The notes under the pieces were generated by a model. The model did no database searches. It worked only from the letters and a program-made list of their open reading frames with translations, and was not told where the DNA came from. From contig CACBCU010000009.1 of NCBI GenBank assembly GCA_902537895.1, positions 1 to 35,736 on the forward strand: a stretch of 35,736 bases of DNA. Direction: 5' to 3'. Position 1 is the stretch's first letter. Each line of letters starts with the position of its first letter. Positions 25,807-34,645 of this stretch are shown here, piece by piece. A program made the position numbers and the translations under genes. The stretch comes from an uncultured Pelagibacteraceae bacterium (GTDB lineage: Bacteria > Pseudomonadota > Alphaproteobacteria > Pelagibacterales > Pelagibacteraceae).

Positions 25807-27105
25807 TTACCTTCCGATACTGGTGTAATCTATTTTTAAATCTCTCATTTTATCATGAGAATAAATATTTCTCATATCAAAAACTTTAAAATTCTTTTTT
25901 TTCACAAGTTTTTTAAAGTCTAGTAACCTAAAAGCATTCCACTCAGTGTGAATAATTATAAGATCACTCTTAATACAAGCTGAAGAGATACTACTGTAAA
26001 ATTTAACATTCTTTAATTGTTCAAATTCCTTTTTTCTTCCAGAGGGATCATAATATCTTATTTTGCTACCTTTCTTATTTAAATAATTAATCATTGGAAT
26101 ACTTGATGCTTCCCTCATATCATCAGTATTAGGTTTAAAAGTTACACCTAAAAAAGTAATGTTCTTATTCTTAAGCCTATTTTTTAAAATTTTATCAATT
26201 CTTTTTGTAAGAGTTATTTTTCTTTGATTATTTGATTTGACAACACTTTTTATAATTGAGAGATCGGTTTTATATTTATCAGCAACGTCAATTAAGGCTC
26301 TTGTATCTTTAGGAAAGCAAGAACCTCCATAGGCAGGCCCTGCTCTTAAGAATCTATCACCAATCCTTTGATCCAAGCCCATGCCAACAGAAATATCTTG
26401 AATATTAACACCAATTTTTTCACATAAATTTGCTAATTCGTTTATGTAGGAAATCTTTGTAGCTAAAAAAGCATTGGACGCATATTTTACCATTTCAGCA
26501 CCTCTTCTTGAAGTTTTAAAATATCTGCTAGATTTTTTTACTATAGGTAAATACAAAGATTTTAAAATTCTATTAGCTTTATTACTGTCAGTTCCAATAA
26601 CAACTCTATCAGGATAAATAAAATCTCTTATAGCCTCTCCCTCTCTTAAAAATTCAGGATTAGAAACTACATCTATTAGTTTTTTTTTCTTTAAATTTTT
26701 TAAAATTTTTTCAATTTTATCTCCAGTTGTCACGGGAACTGTAGATTTTGTTATGATGATTTTATATTTAGAAATACTTTTCTTTAATTGTTTTGCTACT
26801 GCAAATACGTGTTTTAAATCAGCTGAATTACTTTTTTTTTTGGTAGGGGTTCCCACGCAAATAAATATAATATCAGATTTCTTTACTGCTTCATTTAAAT
26901 CTGAGGTAAAGAATAATCTTTTAGCATTATAGTTTCTTTTTAGTATTTCTTCTAATCCTGGTTCATAAATGGGCACTTTACCTTTATTTAGTGTTTCAAT
27001 TTTTTTTTTATCTTTATCAACACAATAAACAATATTTCCTACATCAGAAAAACAAACACCACTGACAAGACCAACATAACCAGTTCCTATCATGCATAAT
27101 TTCAT
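25807..27105 (-). CDS. ugd: UDP-glucose 6-dehydrogenase
   Basis: 432 residues, full length. Oxidises UDP-glucose to UDP-glucuronate with two NAD+. The N-terminal Rossmann motif is MKLCMIGTGYVGLVSGVCFS; the catalytic Cys263 is in GPAYGGSCFPKDTRAL; KSTVPVTTGD and NPEFLREGEAI are family hallmarks; GVTFKPNTDDMREASS marks the UDP-binding C-terminal domain. Its ATG overlaps the galU stop (ATGA), so substrate supply and use are coupled. Confidence 0.97.
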   Translation of the reverse strand: MKLCMIGTGYVGLVSGVCFSDVGNIVYCVDKDKKKIETLNKGKVPIYEPGLEEILKRNYNAKRLFFTSDLNEAVKKSDIIFICVGTPTKKKSNSADLKHVFAVAKQLKKSISKYKIIITKSTVPVTTGDKIEKILKNLKKKKLIDVVSNPEFLREGEAIRDFIYPDRVVIGTDSNKANRILKSLYLPIVKKSSRYFKTSRRGAEMVKYASNAFLATKISYINELANLCEKIGVNIQDISVGMGLDQRIGDRFLRAGPAYGGSCFPKDTRALIDVADKYKTDLSIIKSVVKSNNQRKITLTKRIDKILKNRLKNKNITFLGVTFKPNTDDMREASSIPMINYLNKKGSKIRYYDPSGRKKEFEQLKNVKFYSSISSACIKSDLIIIHTEWNAFRLLDFKKLVKKKNFKVFDMRNIYSHDKMRDLKIDYTSIGR

Positions 27106-27917
27106 AATTTTGAAATCTCTATTCCAGATTTAATGTATCCATTCATACTTCCACAGTCCAAGTATTTACCGGAAAAGTTGTGTGCTATAAATTTTTGATT
27201 CTCTTTAATTAAAGTTTGAATTGAGTCTGTAATATGTATTTCACCTCCTTTACCTGGTTTTTGTGATAATAATTTTGCAAAGATTTTCCTTGGTAAAATA
27301 TATCTTCCGATTACAGCTTTATTGGATGGCGCCTCTTTTATCGAGGGCTTTTCAATTACATCCTCAATTAAAAAATTATTTTTATCTATTTTTTTTTTCA
27401 ATTTATAGATACCCCATCTAGATATTGTTTTTTTATTAACATTCATACTTGCCATAACGGATGCATTATATCTTTTATGGATTTGGATCATAGATTTAGA
27501 ACAGTTTTTTTTAACTATAAGATCATCTGGTAGTAACATTAAAAAAAATTTATCCTTAATAATATTTTTAGTTTTTAAAACTGCATCACCTGTGCCTAAA
27601 GGCTTATTTTGATAAACAAATTTTATAATTTTTTTATATTTTAGAATTTTTTTATATTCTTTTAAAGTTCTCGGATCTTTCTTTTTTTTTATTATTTTTT
27701 TATAAAAATTGTCATTATAAAAATATTTCTTAATCATCTTTTTTTTTTTTGAAATTATAAAAACAACTTCTTTTATTCCAGCCTCAATACACTCATCTAA
27801 AATATATTCAATCCCAGGTTTACCATTTATAGGTAAAAGCTCTTTGGCAAAAACACTAGTTAATGGTAGTAATCGAGTTCCTAAACCAGCTAAAGGAATA
27901 ATTGCTTGTTTAATCAT
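27102..27917 (-). CDS. galU: UTP--glucose-1-phosphate uridylyltransferase
   Basis: 271 residues, slightly shorter than the usual 290-300. Makes UDP-glucose from UTP and glucose-1-phosphate. The nucleotide-binding start IPLAGLGTRLLPLT, the following KELLPINGKPGIEYILDE, and later LLPDDLIV and VIEKPS identify GalU/RfbA-type nucleotidyltransferases. GalU is preferred over glucose-1-phosphate thymidylyltransferase because of the downstream ugd, which uses the product. Divergent from panC across 35 bases. Confidence 0.95.
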   Translation of the reverse strand: MIKQAIIPLAGLGTRLLPLTSVFAKELLPINGKPGIEYILDECIEAGIKEVVFIISKKKKMIKKYFYNDNFYKKIIKKKKDPRTLKEYKKILKYKKIIKFVYQNKPLGTGDAVLKTKNIIKDKFFLMLLPDDLIVKKNCSKSMIQIHKRYNASVMASMNVNKKTISRWGIYKLKKKIDKNNFLIEDVIEKPSIKEAPSNKAVIGRYILPRKIFAKLLSQKPGKGGEIHITDSIQTLIKENQKFIAHNFSGKYLDCGSMNGYIKSGIEISKL

Positions 27918-27952
27918 TTGAATGTTTTACTTATAAAAATTATTTTATACAA
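27918..27952. promoter_or_regulatory. Divergent promoter region galU / panC
   Basis: 35 bases of almost pure A/T. On the minus strand TATAAAAT (27942-27949) is about 25 bases before the galU start. On the plus strand TATAAA (27932-27937) would start transcription near 27944, leaving a leader of about 9 bases before panC. No clear -35 is present for either. Confidence 0.3.
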
Positions 27953-28765
27953 ATGAAAATTTTAATTAAGAATAAAGATATAAATGAGGCACTTAAAAAA
28001 GTTTCAAATTTGGGCTTTGTTCCAACAATGGGAAGTCTCCATAAAGGGCACGAATATTTAATAAAACAGTCAAAGAAGAGATGTAAACGAACACTTGTAA
28101 GTATTTTCGTAAATCCAACTCAATTTAATAATAAAAAAGATTATTTGTCATACCCAAAGAATTTGAAGAAAGATCTTAATATTTTAAAAAAATTAAAAGT
28201 TAATTTTGTTTATATCCCAGATAAAAAAGACATCTATTCATTTAAAAGAAAAAAAATAATAGTTTTAAAAAAAGAAAACAAAGTACTTTGTGCAAAATTT
28301 AGAAAAGGCCATTTTGAGGGTGTTATTGACGTAATGGATAGGTTAACGAATATTATTAGACCAAATAAAATATTCATGGGTGAAAAAGACTATCAACAGC
28401 TTCTATTAGTTAAAAAATTTATTGAAAGAAAATACAAAACAAAAGTTATCTCATGCAAAACTGTAAGAAATAAAAATAGACTTGCTTTATCTTCAAGAAA
28501 TCAATTACTTAATAAAAAAGATTTAATAAAGGCAAGTAAAATAGCTAAAGAATTAATCCAATTTAAAAAGTTTCTTAGGAAAAACAAAAAAACAAAATAT
28601 CTTTTACAAAAGAAATTAACATCTTTAAAAAAAAATTTTGGTATTAGGATTGACTACTTAGAAGTTAGAAAAAAAAATAATCTTAAATCTTCTTCAATCA
28701 TAAAAAATTCAAGAGTATTTATTGCGTATTATATCAACAAAGTGAGATTGATAGATAATTTTTAA
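27953..28765 (+). CDS. panC: Pantothenate synthetase
   Basis: 270 residues. Joins pantoate and beta-alanine with ATP to make pantothenate. Family motifs: FVPTMGSLHKGHEYLI (HxGH nucleotide-binding region), SIFVNPTQFNNKKDYLSYPK, KIFMGEKDYQQLLLVKKF and RLALSSRNQLL (KMSKS-like). The protein is unusually lysine-rich. No panB gene is next to it. Its stop overlaps the convergent mgtE stop on a shared TTAA. Confidence 0.96.
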   Translation: MKILIKNKDINEALKKVSNLGFVPTMGSLHKGHEYLIKQSKKRCKRTLVSIFVNPTQFNNKKDYLSYPKNLKKDLNILKKLKVNFVYIPDKKDIYSFKRKKIIVLKKENKVLCAKFRKGHFEGVIDVMDRLTNIIRPNKIFMGEKDYQQLLLVKKFIERKYKTKVISCKTVRNKNRLALSSRNQLLNKKDLIKASKIAKELIQFKKFLRKNKKTKYLLQKKLTSLKKNFGIRIDYLEVRKKNNLKSSSIIKNSRVFIAYYINKVRLIDNF

Positions 28766-30135
28766 AAATAATATGCACCAACACCTAAAAAAGATACAAA
28801 TCCAATTACATCAGTAATTGTTGTGACAAACACGCTAGATGCTATGGCTGGATCAATATTCATTTTTTTTAATGAAACAGGAACAAGTATTCCAAAAAGA
28901 CCAGCTATTACCATTGTCAAAATCATTGAAATAGAAATTATTAAAGAAAGTTGACTATCTTGAAACCATAATTGAACTATTAATGAACTAATAACAGCAA
29001 AGATTATTCCATTCAAAACTCCAATATTAAATTCTTTTAATATATTTTGACTAAAATTGTTTTTTGTTAAATCATTTGTAGCTAAAGATCTTACTGTCAC
29101 AGCTAATGTTTGCATTCCAGCATTGCCACCCATCGAAGCTACAATCGGCATTAGAAAAGCAAGCACTACCATTTGTTCAATAGTTGCTCCAAATAAACTT
29201 ATGCACCAAGTCGCAAGGAAAGCAGTAAATAAATTTAATAATAGCCAATTAAATCTTCTTTTTGTTTTAGTAAATACACCATCTGTAATTTCTTCATCAC
29301 CAACACCAGCGAGCCTTAGCGTATCTTCTTCAGCTTCTTCTTTTAAAACTGTTAAAATATCATCAGAGGTTATCATTCCAACAAGTTTATTGTTTTTATC
29401 AACCACACATGCTGAATTTAACCCATAATTTTCAAATGAATTACCTACCTCTTCTTTATCCATATCCACAGGTACTAGAAAAATTGTCTCCTCCATAATA
29501 TTAGACATTTTTGTTTCTCTTGGTGTTCGTAAAACTTTAGATGAGGGTACAGTGCCAATTGGTTTAAAATTTTCATCAACAATAAAGATTTCCAAAAATG
29601 TGTCTGGTAAATCTTTGTTTTCTCTTAAATAATCAATCGTCTGGCCAACTGACCAATTACTTGGTATTGCTGTAAACTCTCTTTGCATTATTCTAGCAGC
29701 ACTATCCTCTGGATAACTAAGTCCCTCTAATAAAGCAAAACGATCTTTAGGAGGTAAAGCACTTAGGATGGAATTTTTATTCTTTTCTTCAACATTTTCT
29801 AAAATCGCAATTGCATCGTCAGATTCAAGATTTTTCAATATTCTAACAATTGACTCTGAAGATAAAAATTTAATTACCTCTGTTTGAACAGACTCATTTA
29901 GCTCCACAAATACTTCTGGGTCAATTTTAAAACTGTTTAATTTAATTAAACTTTCTCTATCATTTTCACTTAAATGCTCAATAATATCAGCTGCATCTGC
30001 GGGATGCATTTCATTGAATGAATTGATAATAAATAATGCATCATTATTAGCGATTTTATCTGTGACAACTTTTATAAATTCTTTATTAAATTCAAAATTT
30101 ACTTTTTTATCTTTAATTTTTTTAACTAAAGTCAT
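28762..30135 (-). CDS. mgtE: Magnesium transporter MgtE
   Basis: 457 residues, standard length. Cytoplasmic N domain (residues about 20-135, with MHPADAADIIEHLS and LPPKDRFALLEGL), two CBS domains (about 140-270), then five membrane segments (about 300-457). The pore segment signature is the MPIVASMGGNAGMQTLAVTV sequence, and the last helix region has DPAIASSVFVTTITDVIGF with the conserved Asp that binds Mg2+ in the pore. The N and CBS domains gate the channel by sensing cytoplasmic Mg2+. Divergent from lipB across 60 bases. Confidence 0.97.
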   Translation of the reverse strand: MTLVKKIKDKKVNFEFNKEFIKVVTDKIANNDALFIINSFNEMHPADAADIIEHLSENDRESLIKLNSFKIDPEVFVELNESVQTEVIKFLSSESIVRILKNLESDDAIAILENVEEKNKNSILSALPPKDRFALLEGLSYPEDSAARIMQREFTAIPSNWSVGQTIDYLRENKDLPDTFLEIFIVDENFKPIGTVPSSKVLRTPRETKMSNIMEETIFLVPVDMDKEEVGNSFENYGLNSACVVDKNNKLVGMITSDDILTVLKEEAEEDTLRLAGVGDEEITDGVFTKTKRRFNWLLLNLFTAFLATWCISLFGATIEQMVVLAFLMPIVASMGGNAGMQTLAVTVRSLATNDLTKNNFSQNILKEFNIGVLNGIIFAVISSLIVQLWFQDSQLSLIISISMILTMVIAGLFGILVPVSLKKMNIDPAIASSVFVTTITDVIGFVSFLGVGAYYF

Positions 30136-30195
30136 AAATTAACCTATTATTATGTCGGCTCTTTTAATACAAAATGAAAAGATTACAATTTTTAA
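30136..30195. promoter_or_regulatory. Divergent promoter region mgtE / lipB
   Basis: Minus strand: TTGTAT, 17 bases, TAATAG, with a TAGG Shine-Dalgarno-like stretch close to the mgtE ATG. Plus strand: TAATAC (30165-30170) could be the lipB -10, giving a leader of about 13 bases. No M-box-like structure can fit in this 60-base gap. Weak assignments. Confidence 0.25.
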
Positions 30196-30816
30196 ATGAA
30201 TATTGAGGTTAAAAAATCAAAAAAACCAATAAAATACGAAGAAGCTATCAATTTTATGGAGTCAAAGATTCATAAGATAAATGAAAATAAGGCTAATGAG
30301 CTAATTTGGACTTTAGAACATAATGAAATTTTTACAGCCGGTACAAGTTTTAAAGAAAATGAAATTTTAGATAAATCAATAAAAATTATTAAAACAAATA
30401 GAGGGGGTAAAATTACCTATCATGGGCCAGGACAACTAATTTGTTATTTTATTATTGATCTAAAAAAAAGAGGTAAAGATATAAGAAAGTTTATATCCAT
30501 AATTGAAAAAACAATTATCGATACATTAAAATTTTTTAAAATTGAGACTTTTGCGGACAAAAAAAATATTGGAATTTGGTATGATGATAATAATGAAATT
30601 AAAAAAGTCGCTGCTATCGGTGTAAGAGTTAGTAAATGGATTGCTTACCATGGTTTTTCAATAAATATAAATAATAAACTTGATAAATACGATGCTATAA
30701 TACCTTGTGGTATAAGTAATAGAGGAATAACTAACTTAAAAACTATTACTGATCAAAATTATGATGAATTAGAAAATAAACTAATAGAAAACTTTTTAAT
30801 TAATTTAAAAAGTTAA
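30196..30816 (+). CDS. lipB: Octanoyl-[ACP]:protein N-octanoyltransferase
   Basis: 206 residues. Transfers octanoate from ACP to lipoyl domains, the first step of lipoate synthesis; lipoylated targets include 2-oxoacid dehydrogenases and the glycine cleavage H protein. Signatures: [40 protein letters not shown] with Lys137, and [14 protein letters not shown] with catalytic Cys171. Both catalytic residues are present. lipA is not next to it. The last 17 bases overlap the convergent pseudouridine synthase gene. Confidence 0.96.
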   Translation: MNIEVKKSKKPIKYEEAINFMESKIHKINENKANELIWTLEHNEIFTAGTSFKENEILDKSIKIIKTNRGGKITYHGPGQLICYFIIDLKKRGKDIRKFISIIEKTIIDTLKFFKIETFADKKNIGIWYDDNNEIKKVAAIGVRVSKWIAYHGFSININNKLDKYDAIIPCGISNRGITNLKTITDQNYDELENKLIENFLINLKS

Positions 30817-31708
30817 GTCTTTTTGATTTAAGCAAATTTTTAAAATAATCTGGTAACAAAGCCTTATAAGTATGTTTTTGACCATTGATTAAAAATTTAA
30901 TTTGATACGAATGAAGCATCAACTTTTTGTTTGTACCTTTAAGAGTAATGTGTTTATACTTTTCATCACCGTAAATCGAATGACCAATATTATATAATTG
31001 CTTTCTTAATTGATGTTTTCTACCAGTGATCGGTTTAAGTTCAAGTAAACTAGCTTCTGCGTTTTTATCAATTACCTTAAAAATTGTTTTGGCTTTTTCA
31101 ACTATTTTCTTTCCATTATCATATCTAATTAAATTATCATTTAATTCTCCAGAATTTTTTTCTAATTCACCATGACAAATTGCTAAATATGTTTTATATA
31201 TCTTTCTCAACCTGAATAGTGAAGTTAAAAGTTGTGCCATTTCTCTTTTTTTGGCAATTATAAAAACACCTGATGTATCCTTGTCCAGTCTGTGAACAGA
31301 ATAAGGTTTTGTATTTTCAAATATTTTGCTTTTTTTAAAAATATCTATTAAATTTTTTTTTGATTTAGTTCCACCTTGTACTGAGATTCCGGAGTCTTTA
31401 TTAATTACTATAAAATCCTCATTATTTTCAATTATAGACTTTTCGTTAGATTTGATAATTGTATTGGAAGGTTTGAAATTTATTTTTTTGTTATTAGATT
31501 TCTCTTTAAAGTCTAAATTAAATAGTTCTACTTTGTCATTTAAGGTAACTTTGGTAGAACTTTTTACTTTTTTTTTATTTAACTTAATTTTTCCAGTTCG
31601 TATTTTTTTTTCAATTAACCCTTGAGGTATTTTTCCTATTTTATTCCTTAAAAACCTATCTAGACGCATATTATTAAATGTTGCGTCTACAACAAAACTT
31701 TTAATCAT
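30800..31708 (-). CDS. RluA/RluC-family 23S rRNA pseudouridine synthase
   Basis: 302 residues. The N-terminal S4 RNA-binding domain (about 12-70; [20 protein letters not shown]) is followed by the catalytic domain: [31 protein letters not shown] with catalytic Asp142, KTYLAICHG and [15 protein letters not shown]. This architecture matches RluC (U955/U2504/U2580) but RluD is not excluded. It begins 9 bases after rplQ on the same strand and is probably the last gene of the ribosomal operon. Confidence 0.93.
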   Translation of the reverse strand: MIKSFVVDATFNNMRLDRFLRNKIGKIPQGLIEKKIRTGKIKLNKKKVKSSTKVTLNDKVELFNLDFKEKSNNKKINFKPSNTIIKSNEKSIIENNEDFIVINKDSGISVQGGTKSKKNLIDIFKKSKIFENTKPYSVHRLDKDTSGVFIIAKKREMAQLLTSLFRLRKIYKTYLAICHGELEKNSGELNDNLIRYDNGKKIVEKAKTIFKVIDKNAEASLLELKPITGRKHQLRKQLYNIGHSIYGDEKYKHITLKGTNKKLMLHSYQIKFLINGQKHTYKALLPDYFKNLLKSKRLNFLN

Positions 31709-31717
31709 TTTTAAAAT

Positions 31718-32164
31718 TTATTTACTTACAGCTTCTTTTTTACTGTCTTTACTCTCTACATTTTTAGATTGGACGTTCTTCTTTTTGTCAACTCTTTTAG
31801 CTTCAACATCTCTGTCTACAAACTCAATTATAGCCATTGGAGCATTATCACCATATCTAAACCCAGCTTTAATTATTCTTGTGTAACCACCGCTTCTTTT
31901 TTCATATCTTTTTGATAGCGTTTTTGCAACTTTATTAGCTGATTTTTTATCTTGAAGTTGTGAAATTAAGTTTTTAGTAGATGTTAAGTTATTTTTCTTT
32001 CCTAGAGTTATAATTTTGTCTGCTCGAGGTTTTAAAAATTTAGCCTTAGGTAAAGTAGTTTTGATTTGCTCATACTTTATTAAAGAATTGAGCATATTCT
32101 TAAGTAATGCTTTTCTATGTTCTGAATTTCTATTTAATTTTTTGTTTGCAAAACCATGTCTCAT
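31718..32164 (-). CDS. rplQ: Ribosomal protein bL17
   Basis: 148 residues. The core (1 to about 120) has the standard [20 protein letters not shown] start, ALLKNMLNSLIKYEQIKTTL and APMAIIEFVDRD. Beyond residue about 120 there is a lysine/serine/glutamate-rich tail of about 28 residues (AKRVDKKKNVQSKNVESKDS onwards). It is coupled to rpoA by a TAATG overlap. Confidence 0.98.
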   Translation of the reverse strand: MRHGFANKKLNRNSEHRKALLKNMLNSLIKYEQIKTTLPKAKFLKPRADKIITLGKKNNLTSTKNLISQLQDKKSANKVAKTLSKRYEKRSGGYTRIIKAGFRYGDNAPMAIIEFVDRDVEAKRVDKKKNVQSKNVESKDSKKEAVSK

Positions 32165-33192
32165 TAAATAGCTTCCTCTAACTTTTTAGACATTTCTGCT
32201 ATATTGTCTGGGGGCCAATTTGGAATTTCCATGCCTAAATATAACGACATTCCAGTTAGAACTTCTTTAATTTCATTTAGAGATTTTCTTCCAAAATTAG
32301 GAGTTCTTAACATTTCTCCCTCTGATTTTTGAACTAGATCACCAATATAAATTATATTATCATTTTTTAAACAATTCATTGATCTTACTGATAATTCTAA
32401 TTCATCTACTTTTCTTAACAAATTTTTATTAAATTCTGGTTCTGTAGAAACTTCTTTAACAGGAGCTTCAACAGGTTCATCAAAATTAACAAACATTTTA
32501 AGTTGATCCTGGAATATTCTTGCTGAATAAGCAACTGCATCCTCAGCAGAAATTGAACCATTAGTTTCAACTTCCATTGTCAATTTATCGTAGTCTAAAG
32601 CTTTTCCTTCCCTTGCTGTACTAACAGAATATGAAACTTTTTTAACAGGGCTATATAATGAGTCGATCGCGATTAGTCCTAATGGTGGTTCCTCTGGCTT
32701 ATTAAGTTCAGCTGGAACATATCCCTTTCCAGTATTAACATTCATTTCCATGTGAAAATTAGTATTCTCATCTAGATTACATATTACTAAATCAGGGTTT
32801 AAAATCTCTACATCTGCAACAGGTGATATATCAGAAGCTTTAATTTCTCCTGGTCCCTTTGCATCAAGAATTAGTTTTTTTGTACCTTCAGAGTTACATT
32901 TTAAAGCTAATGATTTTACGTTTAAGACTATATCTGTAACATCCTCTCTCACTCCCTTTATGGATGTAAATTCATGTAGGACACCATCTATTTGAATTGA
33001 TGTAACTGCTGCACCTCGTATTGAGGATAATAATATTCTTCTTAGAGAATTCCCTAAAGTTAAACCGTAACCTTTTTCTAATGGTTCAGCAATTATCTTA
33101 GCATGAGTGAGGTCTTCACTTAGTTTCACATCTAGTTTAGATGGTTTAATTAATGACTTCCAATTTTTTATATTTACGTTCTCTGTCTCCAT
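32164..33192 (-). CDS. rpoA: RNA polymerase subunit alpha
   Basis: 342 residues, usual alphaproteobacterial length. N-terminal dimerisation domain: [39 protein letters not shown] and [15 protein letters not shown]-terminal helix-hairpin-helix domain contacting UP elements and activators: [16 protein letters not shown] and [16 protein letters not shown]. An SD (AGGAGAG) lies in the end of rpsK; start and rpsK stop share a base (TAATG). Confidence 0.99.
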   Translation of the reverse strand: METENVNIKNWKSLIKPSKLDVKLSEDLTHAKIIAEPLEKGYGLTLGNSLRRILLSSIRGAAVTSIQIDGVLHEFTSIKGVREDVTDIVLNVKSLALKCNSEGTKKLILDAKGPGEIKASDISPVADVEILNPDLVICNLDENTNFHMEMNVNTGKGYVPAELNKPEEPPLGLIAIDSLYSPVKKVSYSVSTAREGKALDYDKLTMEVETNGSISAEDAVAYSARIFQDQLKMFVNFDEPVEAPVKEVSTEPEFNKNLLRKVDELELSVRSMNCLKNDNIIYIGDLVQKSEGEMLRTPNFGRKSLNEIKEVLTGMSLYLGMEIPNWPPDNIAEMSKKLEEAI

Positions 33193-33641
33193 TAAACTCT
33201 CCTTTTTTTTGGTGGCCTAGTTCCGTTATGAGGCATAGGTGTTGTGTCTTTAATTGATAAAATTTTAAAACCTTTAGCTTGCAAGGCTCTTAATGCAGTC
33301 TCTCGACCTGAACCTGGTCCCTTTATTTCTACATTTAATGTTTTCATTCCATACTCTAGTGCTTTAGAGGCGGCGGCATCAGCTGCCACTTGTGCTGCAT
33401 ATGGTGTTGATTTTCTTGAGCCCTTAAAACCTTTTTGACCAGCTGAAGCCCATGATATTACATTGCCGTTAGTATCCGCGATAGAAATTATTGTATTATT
33501 AAAAGTTGATTGTACATAAGCTATTCCATTGAGAATGTTTTTTTTTGTTTTTTTCTTTTTCGAATAAGAACTTTTTAAAACTTTTTTTTCTGATTTATCA
33601 TTATCTTTTTTCTTATTTTCTATTTTGTTTGTGTTAGCCAT
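33192..33641 (-). CDS. rpsK: Ribosomal protein uS11
   Basis: 149 residues, about 20 longer than the typical 129. The extra length is a Lys/Asn-rich N-terminal tail ([20 protein letters not shown] onwards). The conserved core begins near residue 33 ([20 protein letters not shown]) and carries [17 protein letters not shown] and the C-terminal [15 protein letters not shown]. The gap to rpsM is two bases. No alternative start near residue 20 is obvious, so the tail appears real. Confidence 0.98.
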   Translation of the reverse strand: MANTNKIENKKKDNDKSEKKVLKSSYSKKKKTKKNILNGIAYVQSTFNNTIISIADTNGNVISWASAGQKGFKGSRKSTPYAAQVAADAAASKALEYGMKTLNVEIKGPGSGRETALRALQAKGFKILSIKDTTPMPHNGTRPPKKRRV

Positions 33642-33643
33642 AA

Positions 33644-34027
33644 TTATTTTTTAAGAGGAGTTAATTTTTTTCCAGCAATTGCAATAGCTTTACCTTTTCT
33701 GGTTCTTGCATTACATCTCGTTCTTTGGCCCCTAACAGGTAATTTTTTTCTGTGTCTTGAGCCTCTATAACAAGCTAAATCAATTAATCTCTTTATACTT
33801 AATGAATAATCCCTCCTAAGATCACCCTCAACTTTAAAATTTTGATCAATATATTCTCTTATTTTTAATATTTCGTCATCAGTAAGTTGATTAACTCTTT
33901 TTTGTTTTGGGAAATTTAATGCATTGCAAATTTGTTTTGAAAATTTATCACCAATCCCATAAATATAAGTAAGTCCAATATGAACTAACTTGTTCTGAGG
34001 AATATTGATACCTGCAATACGTGCCAT
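33644..34027 (-). CDS. rpsM: Ribosomal protein uS13
   Basis: 127 residues. [20 protein letters not shown] start, [15 protein letters not shown] helix-two-turn-helix and the C-terminal [20 protein letters not shown] plus TRKGK tail are diagnostic. Binds the head of the 30S subunit near the A-site finger. Preceded by a 54-base gap that contains a good candidate promoter. Confidence 0.99.
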   Translation of the reverse strand: MARIAGINIPQNKLVHIGLTYIYGIGDKFSKQICNALNFPKQKRVNQLTDDEILKIREYIDQNFKVEGDLRRDYSLSIKRLIDLACYRGSRHRKKLPVRGQRTRCNARTRKGKAIAIAGKKLTPLKK

Positions 34028-34049
34028 AATTTAGTGATAATTTGTAGCC

Positions 34050-34077
34050 TTTATATAAGAAGTTCTTTCAAAGTCAA
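34050..34077 (-). promoter_or_regulatory. Candidate internal promoter before rpsM
   Basis: TTGACT (34072-34077), a 16-base spacer, then TATAAA (34050-34055) on the minus strand between adk and rpsM. Predicted start about 34043, 16 bases before the rpsM ATG. It is the best -35/-10 pair I see in the window and would drive rpsM-rpsK-rpoA-rplQ separately from the secY-adk transcript. Confidence 0.5.
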
Positions 34078-34081
34078 CGAC

Positions 34082-34645
34082 TTAAACATTGATAAAATCG
34101 TTGATTTTATTGGTTATTTGATTGATTCCTAAAGAGCCATCAATCTCATGAAAATTAATATTTTTTGAATAAAATTCTAAGACAGGTTTGGTAGTCTTCA
34201 TATATGTGTCGTACCTTCTTACAATAGTGTCTAAATCGTCATCAGATCTTTGTTCCTCAATTTTTCTTTTTTCAATTCTTTCTATAATAATTTCTTTATT
34301 TACATTTAAAAAAAACACTAAATCAATTTTTTGATCTGATTTTTCTAATAACAAATTTAAGTTTTTAGCTTGACTTAATGATCTAGGATATCCATCAAAA
34401 ATAAGTCGATTTTTCTTTTGAGGATCAAAAATAATGTTGCTAATAAGATTATTAACAATTTCGTCACTTACGAATTTACCATCATTCATATCATTTATTA
34501 TTTTTTTACCAATATCAGTGTCTTTTTTAATTTCATCTCTCAAAATATCACCTGTGGATATTTGAAAACCATTAATTTTTTTTACTAAATATTTTGCTTG
34601 AGTGCCTTTTCCAGCTCCTGGGGGACCGAATAAAATAATATTCAC
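34082..34645 (-). CDS. adk: Adenylate kinase
   Basis: 187 residues, the short-lid type (no zinc lid). P-loop GPPGAGKGTQAKYLV at the N-terminus, STGDILRDEI for AMP binding, FDGYPRSLSQAKNL, and a lid segment ERIEKRKIEEQRSDDDLDTI. Balances ATP, ADP and AMP. The start codon is GTG (34643-34645), directly abutting the secY stop TAG with no spacer. Confidence 0.98.
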   Translation of the reverse strand: MNIILFGPPGAGKGTQAKYLVKKINGFQISTGDILRDEIKKDTDIGKKIINDMNDGKFVSDEIVNNLISNIIFDPQKKNRLIFDGYPRSLSQAKNLNLLLEKSDQKIDLVFFLNVNKEIIIERIEKRKIEEQRSDDDLDTIVRRYDTYMKTTKPVLEFYSKNINFHEIDGSLGINQITNKINDFINV

